Of a DNA stretch of 64,000 bases, positions 54,540 through 64,000 are shown in pieces. Position numbers and translations under genes: made by a program. The stretch lies in NCBI RefSeq assembly GCF_030272615.1, contig NC_081413.1:185888115-185952114 (forward strand), read 5' to 3'. The notes beneath the pieces are model-generated. The model did no database searches. It was given only the letters and a program-made list of their open reading frames with translations, and was not told the DNA's origin. How positions within the stretch are numbered: the first letter of the stretch is position 1; each line of letters begins with the position of its first letter. This DNA comes from Cryptomeria japonica. Taxonomy: Eukaryota; Streptophyta; Pinopsida; Cupressales; Cupressaceae.

Positions 54540-55719
54540 TGTAATGGTGAGTGAAAAATGTGTGAATGGGAGATCAAGAGGAAAGCTACCCTTTCCCTCC
54601 AAGGAGAGATGAGAGTTTCACTATGGATTTCCCTTCAAACACTTTTCACGCATTACAATGGAAGAGGGGGGGGGGGGGAAATTCACTAGATTTAACCTCC
54701 AAAGAAGAAGATAGAATTCTTAATGAAATGAGAATGATAAGTCAATCCCCTCTTCTACTCGAAATGGAAAGGAATTGATTGAATTATGTATTGAGACTAA
54801 GTGAAAAGAGATGAAGAACTGATAATAACTCAAGATCGGAGTGTGGGATGAAACTACGCACCTGGATTTGGAAATAATATGTCAAGATAAAGTTGCCCTG
54901 TGAATTTCAGGAAAATTTGCCTGGACCATGGCGAAAGTGTACACGGTCCTCCAAAAAAATTCGTGAAACGAAAAGGGTTTTGCCGCCTCTACAAATGGAG
55001 TCCAAATTAAAAAGTATAGTTGCACACATACAACTTACACACAAAAAAGAGAAGAAAAGGGGTTGGGATTGGGGGTTTGCCTCCCTAATTTTGGAATTAA
55101 CCAAGTAATGAAAGAAAGTACTTGCAAGTAAATGTAAATGGAAGACTGAAATGTAAATCACCTCAAGGGAGGTTGTGGGAGAAATTTTGATAGAAATGCT
55201 TGTATGAAGTTGAATGTTGAAATGAATCTCCTCTTCAATGGTTGAATCCTTGACTTGAATGCAACACCTAGCCTTGAAGGGATACTTGAGATGCTCAATT
55301 CTTGAAAGGGTTGCTTGAATGCTTGAATTCTCTTGAACACTTGATCGCAAATTCTCACCTTATTGAACTTATGAAAATGAGAGGGCAAATACAACTTTTA
55401 TACTTGTTAATTAGGGTTAATAAAACTGATTTTCGTCACATGCCGACATCGGGGAAGTTTTCCCGCTCACTGCACAACCTTCAATGCAGACTTAGGAAGG
55501 GTCATGCCCCTTTCCTAGGGGGGAAAGGGGCACCACGCTCCTTTCCTATCCTTTTTTGCAGGACAGGATGCAGGTTAGGCAGTGCAGAGGGCAAGGGAGA
55601 TGTAGTTTTTGGGGGTTGAGTAGTCTCTGGTCTCCAATCAAGCTAGGGGATTCAATTTTGCATGCGTGAGGACCCTAATGTGGTCAAAAATTTCTATGGT
55701 CACAATTTATGACACTACA
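54540..55719 (-). repeat. TRG-2 5' LTR
   Basis: On the minus strand TGTAGTGTCATAAATTG ... CCATTACA. TATAAAA at 55403-55397. It contains a G-homopolymer at 54667-54678 and CATTCAAG repeats at 55345-55295. Confidence 0.92.
55522..55546 (-). repeat. U3 hairpin in TRG-2 5' LTR
   Basis: GGAAAGGGGC, loop ACCAC, GCTCCTTTCC (plus-strand reading): 10-bp arms with one G-T pair. Relative to the 3' LTR the T-A pair has become A-T. Confidence 0.8.
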
Positions 55720-55724
55720 ACTGC

Positions 55725-55984
55725 AAAAATAGAACAAAAAGAACATGTGACAACAAGGGGGGTTTAATTAGGGTTTAAGGGCTAAAGACCTAGAATAATA
55801 CAATGAATCAAAACCCTAAACCTTCACTAGACAAGAATTGAAAATAAATCCCAACAGTGGATCTAGTTGGGGACATATAACTCACTATATTATTATAAGA
55901 ATTCAAAGCTCTAGGAATGTAGACCAAGTGCTAAAAGAATTAAAAATAATATATACATTATGTACAAGGCAAATGTAGAGAGCA
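55725..55984 (-). other. Gypsy-3 sequence after integrase
   Basis: No coding sense; a pyrimidine-rich run ending TTTTTGCAG lies directly at the TRG-2 insertion point. Confidence 0.5.
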
Positions 55985-57335
55985 CTAACTAAAGAATTTC
56001 TTCAAATATTGACCATGCATAGGAAACTCCAAATCTTCCCCATCTGCATCTTGAAGGATGTATGAATCCATTCCATAATGATCAACTACCAAATAAGGTC
56101 CAATCCATAGCGCCTCAAATGTTCAATGTTATCCTTATCCTGATCTTTGGCATTCCACATTAGGACCATATCCCCAGATTGAAAAGTTTTTTGAATAGCC
56201 TTATTGTCAAACAAATATTTGACCTGTTATTGTTGCTTCAAGTTTTTCTTATGAGCATCTTTTCTTTTCTCTTCGATCTCTATGACCTACATCATTCTTT
56301 CCTGCATTGGGTCAGACATATTAGTGTCATGACTTTGAATAAATTTGTAAACAAGCAACAAATTGTTGACTGGAAGCCTAGAACCTATCCCGTAAACTAA
56401 CTTAAATGGTGTTTTTCTAGTAGTCCTCTTGATTGTCACTCTATCATCCCACAGAGAAATCCTTAGTTTTGAGTCCCATGCCTTTTTATTTGAATCCAAA
56501 ACCCTTTTAATGATCTCCATTATGCTTTTATTATTAGATTTAGCTTATCCATTTTCATATGGATGATAAGGTGTGGAATAAGATATCTATATACCATAAT
56601 ATTCACAAAAATGGACATATTCCTCTGGCCTAAAACACATTGCATTATCCATTACAAGGCTAATAGGAACACCAAATCTAGTGATAATATTGTCAAGAAG
56701 AAAATCCATGACTACTTTTCTTGTATCCCTCCTAGTATGGATTTCCTCAATCCATTTGGTGAAGTAGTCTATGGCTACTAGGATCCATCTATGCCCTACA
56801 CTTCATGGCTAACTGATTTCCCCTATGAAATCAATTCCCCATTGACAAAAAGGAGCTTCCCATGAAACATGCCTAACAGGTATGCTCCTAAATATTTCAA
56901 CTTACTTGAAAACTTCTGACATGCTCCACATTTCTGGACCAACTTATATGTATCTGGAAATAAAGTAGGCCAATAATATCCTACCCTCAAAATTTTATTA
57001 GCAGTAGTTTTAGTAGTATAATGGCCCCCACACACTCCTTGGTGCATCTACTCTAAGACCTTCTTTTCCTGATATTCATCTAAACAAAGCAATAAAACTC
57101 CATCCCTATTCTTCTAATACAAATCACCATGAACAAAGACATATTTTTGTGCTTGTAATTTCAATGTACTCTTTTTATCGTGAGCTAAATTAGATGGGCA
57201 GTCCCCAGTGTTCAAATAGGTAATAATATTAGAGTACCAAGGAAAAGTATCCAAACTGCATGCTTGGTTATTAATGATGTGATCTTTATTAGCTTGTACT
57301 ATTTGTAAATTGTCTTCAGTCATCAATTTAGCCAA
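55985..57335 (-). pseudogene. pol: Gypsy-3 integrase
   Basis: Zinc-binding domain HQGVCGGHYTTKTTANKILR, then YYWPTLFPDTYKLVQKCGAC (57047 downward). Core pieces include FGVPISLVMDNAMCF and YSTPYHPYENG, then AKSNNKSIMEIIKRVL. The C-terminal segment RTTRKTPFKLVYGIGSRLPV and GDMVLMWNAKDQDKDN leads toward a normal end. Many stops and shifts. No chromodomain. Confidence 0.82.
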
Positions 57336-57850
57336 ACCTTGTCCTTTAACAAGCTTTGTGATTTAGATATCAATATTAAATTCTTGAATTCTATTTATCC
57401 ACCTACATCTTCTTCTTGTGGTTTATGTTTGCACAAAGACATCCTTTATTGCTGCATTGGGAACATAAGCAATAATTTTGGATCCTACTAGGTCAGGCCG
57501 GAAAGCCTTAACAACGTTTACAAGTGTATAAGCCTGCTTCTCAACCAAATCATATTTTAACTCTGCTACCTACAATGATTTGCTAAAAAATACAATAGGT
57601 TGTTCATGTCCTTGTGAATTTTTTTGGAGCAAGACATTAGCAATTGTATGATAAGAGGCAAAGGAAAATATTTGAAAAGGCTTATTGAAATTGGGAGAGA
57701 TAAGGACAGGCGCTTCCTTGATAACTCCTTTTATTGCTTAAAAATCTCTAATTTCTTGATCATCCCATGTTACAATGGAATTATTATTTAACATCTTGGA
57801 GATGGGTTTAACAATCTTTGCAAAGTTCATAATAAATCTTCTCACAAAGT
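57336..57850 (-). pseudogene. pol: Gypsy-3 RNase H
   Basis: In a frame shifted from reverse transcriptase the translation gives KPFQIFSFASYHTIANVLL, GHEQPIVFFSKSL, AELKYDLVEKQAYTLVNVV and ITKLVKGQGLAKLM, the pattern of plant Tat/Athila-like elements. The catalytic Asp expected at the first motif is Ser/Phe here. Several stops. Confidence 0.75.
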
Positions 57851-58600
57851 TAGTTTGTCCAAAAAAACCAAATTTCCTTTACTGTTCTTGGAATAGGAAT
57901 CTTGTCTATAGCATCCACCCTTTCAAGGTCAATCCTTGTTCCATCCGTTGACACTATATGTCCCAATATTTTTCCTTCAATCACCTCAAAAGCACATTTC
58001 TTTGGGTTTAAAGAAATACCAAACTCTAGATCCCTATCAAAAATTCTTTGTAAGTGCAAACAATGGTCTTTTGCCTTCTTGGAATAATTAGCGAAGTCAT
58101 CTTGATACACAACCAAAATTGAATCAATTAGTCCTACAAATGCAATGTCCATAGCTCTTTGAAATGTTGCTCTTGCATTTGTCAATCCAAATGGCATTCT
58201 AACGTCGACATAAGTACCCCAAGGTGTAGTAAATGTAGTCTTATACTGCTCTGATTCTTTCACCTTGACCTAATTGTAACCTGAAAAACCATCCATCATG
58301 GATAAAAGCTCATACCTAGTAACTTTCTGTAGCATAAACTCCATGTTGGGTAGTGGATAATTGTCCTTTAAAGATGAAATATTCAAATTTCTAAAATCCA
58401 CACACAACCTAATGTCTCCATTCTTTTTCTTGATAGGGACCAAATTAGAGACCAAAGTTGAATGTCTAATGGGTTTGATAATTCCTCCATCTCTTAGTTT
58501 AGTGAGCTCATCTTGCATTTTAAGATCAAGAGTTGGGTTTATTGGTCTTTTCTTTTCCCTAAAAGGTTTATCTTCTAGTTTTAAGGGGATTTCATGCTAG
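57850..58600 (-). pseudogene. pol: Gypsy-3 reverse transcriptase
   Basis: DELTKLRDGGIIKPIRHSTL, NLVPIKKKNGDIRLCVDFRN, LKDNYPLPNMEFMLQKV, LLSMMDGFSGYN, stop, [36 protein letters not shown] and catalytic VVYQDDFANYSKK, then GISLNPKKCAFEVIEGKILG. The YQDD box keeps both Asp residues. A stop at 58264-58269 (Gln position) and a shift near 57850 are the main lesions. The N-terminal side is cut by the solo LTR at 58624. Confidence 0.88.
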
Positions 58601-58623
58601 AAAATGATGGTCTTGAAAAGCAC

Positions 58624-59666
58624 TGAGGGGGGGGGGTGGTTGAGTTAGTGGCACCAAAACAAGCACAACTTTAAACACTAACCAGTAGATGAACTTAACT
58701 AAGAATTTGAAAAAAATACATGCTTTCCAAAATTAAATAACAACATCCACCATAACACAAGTGTTTATACATGGAAAACCCAAATAGGTAAAAACCATGG
58801 TGAGATGGAACTCACAAGTTAACTATCTATAGTAATAGCAAACTAACTGGTTAAGGTCTTACAAAGAGCTCTGCTAGGAGCGAATCTTGTTAGAGATCCC
58901 AAGCTTGATTAGAAGCTTATACCCTGTTAAGAGTAACCTTGCTGGAGGATTTTTGAATCCAAGCTAATGGATCACCTTGTTATAGGATTTGTATAATGAA
59001 GCTTGTTACAGCTTACCCGGTTAGGGGATTTGAGTCTGTTGTAATGATTAGAAAACAACAAGAAAGATTTGATCTATTCTGAGTAGCACAAGACTTGCTT
59101 AATCAGATCATTCTAAGTACATTCAACACTTCTCTCCATCTAAACACTTATCGCTCTTCAACAAATTTCACTCTTTTTTGCATATCAGTATTCTCATAGA
59201 TCACCTCTTCTATATCAGTTCTCTCTTTAAATAGATATACAAATCTTATGTCGGCCATAGGAACACAATTTCCTAGGTGCGGTGTATTTAGACATATAAA
59301 CATAACTCATCACAAAAATGACTACCAAACAAATGGTGCTGGTAACTCATCACAAAAATGGATACTGGTTAAAACACTCAATACCGGTTGGACACAATAT
59401 GTGAACCATTGTCCTGGAATCTTCCACTTTCTCTTCATCTTCAATTTTATCTTCATCTTTATACCAACTTAATGTAACCACGGGTTATCTCTTAGGCACA
59501 TACCAGTTGACACAGAGTACCAATTAGAGATAGACTTTAAACATATCGGTTAACAGTGTAAATCAATGAAGTTACACTAGTAGTCAATGTAATCATATGT
59601 GTGTGTGAGAGTGTTTCATAAATGACAACAAGTGATGAATACATGATAATCATCATCAATCCAACA
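58624..59666 (-). repeat. Solo LTR of a copia family in Gypsy-3
   Basis: On the minus strand starts TGTTGGATTGATGATG and ends in a C-run with CTCA, like the C-rich 3' end of the Copia-1 LTR. It contains the GGTTTTTACC ... GGGTTTTCCATG block shared with copia LTRs. Candidate flanks TTTTG and TTTTC differ by one base, so the target duplication is not certain. Confidence 0.75.
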
Positions 59667-59742
59667 CAAAAAAAATTCTTTATAAGCCTTAAGTCATCAC
59701 AAGACCAAGCAAATACATGCCTATACTTCCTTAATAAGGTTA
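59667..59742 (-). pseudogene. pol: Gypsy-3 pre-RT fragment
   Basis: The minus-strand translation gives LLRKYRHVFAWSCDDLRLIK, the conserved segment before reverse transcriptase in this gypsy group. It lies between Copia-3 and the solo LTR and connects in sense to 58600. Confidence 0.7.
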
Positions 59743-60803
59743 CTGTTGGTATTTTGGTATGGTTTTGTCATTGATGTCAACACCTGCTAACACACCTACT
59801 TTGGAGATCCAGCAACATTCATCGGCAATTAGTGAACTATTCAAACAATCATTGGTATATGGTTAACCAGCAAGATTTAATGTTCACCGGTACCTGCAAT
59901 GACATGGAAGACACTTGGTAATGTCGAAGACATCACGTGGACACTTTTTCTTGAAGTAATAATCATTGGTATATTCTTATTTGCATATTTGCTTTTACCG
60001 GCAAATAGGTCCAGATTCTCTAGGGTTACACCAGTAGGTTTATCTTTTCCAGATTAGCATGACACGCTATGGAGATGATTTATTATTGTTGTAAATGCAT
60101 TAAGCCGACATGTTTAATCGGTTATTGCATCAGATATTGTATTATTTGTAAAATGTTTTATTGTAATATCTTGTAGAGCCGACCTACTAAAATTGGTCTT
60201 AGGGTATGGTATAAATGTAAGATCTTATTTGTAAGATCAAGTGTGAAATGTGAAAGAAAAAGATTTAAGGAAGGGTATATGCAAGATCAAGCAGAGATAT
60301 ACATGAAGACATCATTTAAGGTGAAGTTAGGTCTTTGCAAAAGCATATCAACATTACACCGGTACTAAATCTAGCATATGAAGATGCTATTTTGTGCAGT
60401 ACATTCTCATTGGATTTAATCATCCAACTGTAGTCAGTGTGACTCCCATTTGTGGTTGAGCAGTGAGCTCTAGGCTGTTGGCCTTTTAGCATGTGCAGAC
60501 CCCTCTTTGTACACTTACTATCTGCAGTAGTATCATCTAATTGTGGGTAAGGTTTCCCACCATGGTTTTTCCCCTTACAGGGTTTCCACGTACAAATATT
60601 CATGTCATGTGTTGTGGATGACTTTATGTTTATGTTTCATGCATTAATTCTTACCGGTACAAGCATTTTCTATTAACTCTGTTTACCGGCATAACTAAAT
60701 ATTTTACCGGTATTAAGGAATAAGTTAGTTAATAAGATTTTGGTTTGAATTTATTAGACAACTGATTCACCCCCCACCCTCTTAGTTGTCCTCGGGACCT
60801 ACA
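59743..60803 (+). repeat. Copia-3 5' LTR
   Basis: TGTTGGTATTTTGG ... GGGACCTACA, 1061 bp, aligned with the Copia-1 LTRs. Retains the TAAGATC direct repeat lost from the Copia-1 3' LTR. Confidence 0.95.
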
Positions 60804-60804
60804 A

Positions 60805-60817
60805 TTGGTATCAGAGC
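60805..60817 (+). other. Copia-3 primer-binding site
   Basis: TTGGTATCAGAGC, perfect match to the initiator Met-tRNA type. Confidence 0.93.
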
Positions 60818-60860
60818 TTAGTCCTCTTTTTCCAGAAGTTTAACAACTAGAGGAGATCCA

Positions 60861-62864
60861 ATGTCTACTAATTATTTCAGAAAGGATAGTCCTAAACTTG
60901 ATGGAACCAACTATGGAATATGGAAAATCAGAATGGAGACACATCTGAATTGCATTGGTAAAGACATCTGGGAAGTTACTAAGAATGATTATACTGCTGC
61001 TATAGCTGGTCAGCCTGCTCCTATTACTTTAGATAAAGATGAAGAAAATGATTGCAAAGCAAGAGAAGCACTTTTGAGTGCATTATCAGATCAAAAAATC
61101 ATGGGATTATCAGATAGATCTACTGCAAAAGCTATTTGGGATCATTTCAAAACACTAAATGAAGGGGATTCCACAGTCAAAATTGTAAAACTTGAAAGCT
61201 TCCGAGTCAGGTATGAACATCTGAAAATGGAAGAAGATGAAAGAATTTCTACTTTTATGGAAAGAGTAAATGAAATTGTTTTAGGTATCAAATGTTGTGG
61301 AGGAACCTTGAGTGAAGATGAGATTGTTTCAAAAATCTTAAGAGGTTTGCCACCAGCATATAAAATGAAGGTTACTACTATCAATGAGCTAAGAACAATG
61401 CCTAATACATCAGTAACTAGGGATACATTGATTGGAAAACTTTCAACTTTTGAAATTGAGGAATTTGGTCCTGTTACTACTATAAAAACTGATTTGGCCT
61501 TCAAAGCATCAACATCATCAACTCCATCTTTTGACAAATCAGATTGGAGAGCCTTTTATGCAAGAGAACTTGAAGAAACCAGGAAGGAGAATGAAGAGCT
61601 TGAAGAACTTGAAGCACTATTCGCAAGAAAAATGCCAAAAGGTCCAATTGGAAGTAAGTATGAAGGTAAAGCACCCTTTAAATGTTTCAACTGCAATAAG
61701 ATTGGTCATATGGCTTCAAGATGCCTTGATAGACATGCTAGACTAAGAGAAGAAGCTAGAAGGACATACAAACCTAATCATAAATATCAGAGATACAAAT
61801 TTAAGAAAAACAAAGATAAATCTTGTTACATTGCTGATGAAGGTGTGACTGATGATTCTTATGAGGATCCAGTAGACAATGGATGGGTCTTTGTTGATAT
61901 AATAGAAGATCAACCGGTACCTATTGCTCCACCGGTAGAACAAGCCCTAGTAGCTAAAGTTGAATCAAAGGATGAATGGATTATTGACTCAGGATGCTCA
62001 CATCACATGACTGGAGACAAAGCCAAATTCTTGAACTTTCAAGAATACAATGGAGGTTTAGTAAGATTCGGAGATGACAAAGCCTGTTCAATCAAAGGTA
62101 AGGGTTCAATATCTCTTGATGGTAAACATAACACTGACAATGTTTACTATGTTGAAGGATTAAAACATAATCTTTTAAGTGTTGGTCAATTAGTTGAGAA
62201 AGGTTTTCAGTTACAATTTAAAAATGGAAAATGCAAAATCATGAATAGAACTGGTTTGGAAATTGCAACCGGTAATCAAACTAGAGGTAATATCTTTCAT
62301 TTGAATAACAGTGAAAAGGCATGTTTAGTTGCTCATATAGATGAAAGTTGGCTATGGCATAAAAGACTATGTCATGTAAATTTTGATTGCGTGGTAAAAA
62401 TCAATACTTCTAAGACAGTTAGAGATCTACCTAAAATTGTGAAACCTCATAATACAATTTGCAAGGAATGTCAATTTGGAAAACCAGTTAGAGCTAGTTT
62501 CAAAAGTATTCCAGAAAAATCCAATAATGTTCTTGATTTAATCCACACTGATCTATGTGGTCCAACTAGAACTAAAAGCTTACAAGGTGATAGATATTTC
62601 ATGCTAATTATTGATGATTATTCTAGAATGTGTTGGGTTACTTTTCTCAGGGAAAAATCAGAAGCACTTGGGAAGTTCAAACTATTCACATCTAGAGATT
62701 TTAATACATTCTGTGAAGTGAATGGAATCAAAAGACAGTTATCAGCACCTCGGACACCACAACAGAATGGAGTTGTTAAAAGAAAAAATGGAACTATTTT
62801 GGATGCAGCAAGAAGTATGTTATCTGAAAAAAATTACCACATGTGTACTGGAGAGAGGCAGTAA
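60861..62864 (+). pseudogene. gag-pol: Copia-3 gag, protease and integrase (open 667-codon frame)
   Basis: The ATG at 60861 gives the same gag as Copia-1 without its stops: knuckle CFNCNKIGHMASRC near 61683, protease IDSGCSHHMTG near 61985, GAG-pre-integrase LWHKRLCHVNF near 62350, then the core first Asp (HTDLCGP). A 69-bp deletion at ATTCA 62684-62688 removes the 23 residues containing the second catalytic Asp. The Glu motif reads NGVVKRKN (AAA at 62778). A one-base change near 62830 ends the frame. Gag and protease look intact; integrase cannot be active. Confidence 0.92.
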
Positions 62865-64000
62865 GCACTGTTGTCTATACATTCAACAAAGTTCACATCA
62901 AAGGTGAAACCAGTAAGACCCCTCATGAACTATGGTTTGGTAATACTCCTACTCTTAAGTATTTTAGAATTTTTTGAAGTAAATGTTATATTAGAAGAGA
63001 TGAGTATATTGGAAAGTTTGATCCTAGAAGTGATGAAGGAATATTTCTTGGTTATTCATCTAAGAGTAAAGCTTATAGATGTTTTAATAAAAGATTACAG
63101 AAAATTGTTGAGAGTACAAATGTAAAGATTGATGAACAATTCAGAGGAACTTCAAGGTATATAGACTCTGAACCGGTAATAGAAATTATGACAAATGAAC
63201 CAACAGTAAATCCACCAGTACAGAATGATGATCCAGTTACTCCGGTATCATCAGAGGATACCATAGTAATTGAAGAACAACAATAGACTAAGACACCCCG
63301 GTATGTAAGACTGAATCATTCTGAAGATCAGATAATTGGAAGCAAATTTAAAGGAGTCATGACAAGAGGAAGATTGGCAAATGAAGAGGTATGTCTTATT
63401 TCTCAAATTGAACCATTATCTATCAATGAGGCATGTGAAGATAAATTTTGGATTAAAGCTATGGAAGAAGAATTAGGACAAATTGAGAAAAATAATACTT
63501 GGACATTAGTTCCCCGGCCTAAAAATAAAAATGTAATTGGAACCAAATGGGTATTTAGAAACAAAATCAATGAAGATGGTAAGGTTGTCAGAAATAAAGC
63601 AAGACTAGTGTGTAAGGGATATTCTTAGAAAGAAGGAGTTGATTACAATGAAACCTTTGCATCGGTAGCTAGAATTGAGGCAGTTAGATTATTCTTAGCC
63701 TTTGCAGCTCACAAGGATTACAAAGTTTACCAAATGGATATTAAATGTGCATTTTTGAATGGAGATCTTGAAGAGGAAGTCTATATTGAACAACCTGATG
63801 GATTTTCTTTGACAGATAACAATGATATGGTTTGCAGATTAAGAAAAGCTCTGTATGGACTAAAACAAGCTCCAAGAGCCTAGTATGCAAGATTGGATAA
63901 GTATCTTTTAAAAATTGGTTTTACTAAAGGAAATGTAGATAGCAATTTATATTACAAAGTAACTAATGATGAAATTTTGATTATGGAAGTATTTGTTGAT
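62865..64000 (+). pseudogene. pol: Copia-3 integrase C-terminus and reverse transcriptase (partial)
   Basis: In the shifted frame: FNKVHIKGETSKTPHELWFG, a stop in the FGSKCY motif near 62976, FLGYSSKSKAYR, then TWTLVPRPKNKNVIGTKWVF. TAG occurs at 63626-63628, at the same codon as in Copia-1. Then YQMDIKCAFLNGDLEEEVY, LYGLKQAPRA with TAG for Trp near 63881, and the start of EVFVD at the window end. Confidence 0.9.

Larger units (their letters stand above)
48061..55719 (-). mobile_element. TRG-2: complete gag-protease LTR element without pol
   Basis: Two LTRs (1203 and 1180 bp), primer site, leader ORF, gag, protease-like domain, conserved tail, 3' non-coding region and purine tract are present in the order of TRG-1. 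There is no reverse transcriptase, RNase H or integrase between tail and 3' LTR. The 3' LTR end carries an extra 17 bases derived from the LTR-PBS junction. The insertion interrupts the 3' flank of Gypsy-3. Confidence 0.88.
46255..59742 (-). mobile_element. Gypsy-3: fragmented Tat/Athila-like Ty3/gypsy element
   Basis: The minus-strand pol order is reverse transcriptase (58600-57850), RNase H and integrase (to about 55985), with no chromodomain. The pre-RT region continues at 59742-59667 beyond a copia solo LTR. Downstream, beyond TRG-2, lies the unknown ORF. No LTR or gag of this element is recognised in the window, so its limits are arbitrary and membership of the unknown ORF is inference. 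Confidence 0.65.
59743..64000 (+). mobile_element. Copia-3: second copy of the Copia-1 family, cut by window end
   Basis: 5' LTR, intact primer site, and gag through reverse transcriptase are closely similar to Copia-1. The gag-to-integrase frame is open for 667 codons. Lesions are a 69-bp in-frame deletion in integrase, a frameshift near 62830 and several later stops. The 3' LTR lies beyond 64000. It inserted into Gypsy-3 after GTTAC. Confidence 0.93.

Overview
The window is a plant nuclear repeat stack with no host gene that I can recognise. Everything identifiable is LTR-retrotransposon DNA at several stages of decay: Ty1/copia, chromodomain-bearing Ty3/gypsy, a Tat/Athila-like Ty3/gypsy, and non-autonomous elements that carry coding sequence but no reverse transcriptase or integrase. 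This density and the many old nested insertions suggest a very large plant genome. A conifer or other gymnosperm is my best guess, but that is inference. Most in-frame stops can be explained by single C-to-T (or, on the other strand, G-to-A) changes in CAA, CAG, CGA or TGG, as expected of old, methylated, silenced copies.

Layout. (1) 1-12628: a plus-strand chromovirus (Chromo-1), split by a 6.7-kb Sirevirus-like copia element (Copia-1, 2732-9423, duplicated target AGTAA) and by a solo LTR (10335-11595, duplicated target ATAAC). (2) 13425-17930 plus 35305-36329: a gag-protease element without pol (TRG-1). Its 3' LTR is split by a minus-strand chromovirus (Chromo-2, 17931-35299, target TTGAT). 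The 3' LTR of Chromo-2 is in turn split by a young 9.5-kb non-autonomous element (NA-1, 18273-27764, target CACTG/CATTG) with an unrecognised ORF of about 1000 codons. (3) 36482-40333: the 3' part of an LTR element carrying an antisense plant-mobile-domain (PMD) gene that appears to have two exons. (4) 40349-46254: a decayed minus-strand copia element (Copia-2). (5) 46255-59742: pieces of a minus-strand Ty3/gypsy element (Gypsy-3), namely reverse transcriptase, RNase H, integrase and, farther downstream, an unrecognised ORF of about 372 codons. Gypsy-3 is interrupted by a second, nearly complete gag-protease element (TRG-2, 48061-55719, target ACTGT/ACTGC) and by a copia solo LTR (58624-59666). 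(6) 59743-64000: a second copy of the Copia-1 family (Copia-3), cut off by the window end.

How the parts relate. The autonomous families encode the usual capsid, protease, reverse transcriptase, RNase H and integrase, all now broken. TRG-1, TRG-2 and NA-1 have LTRs, primer-binding sites and purine tracts but no polymerase, so they must have been copied by enzymes supplied in trans. The most interesting content is therefore the non-autonomous set: the two TRG copies with a shared polyprotein tail and covarying LTR hairpins, NA-1 with its unfamiliar ORF and structured leader, the antisense PMD gene, and the unknown ORF downstream of the Gypsy-3 integrase.
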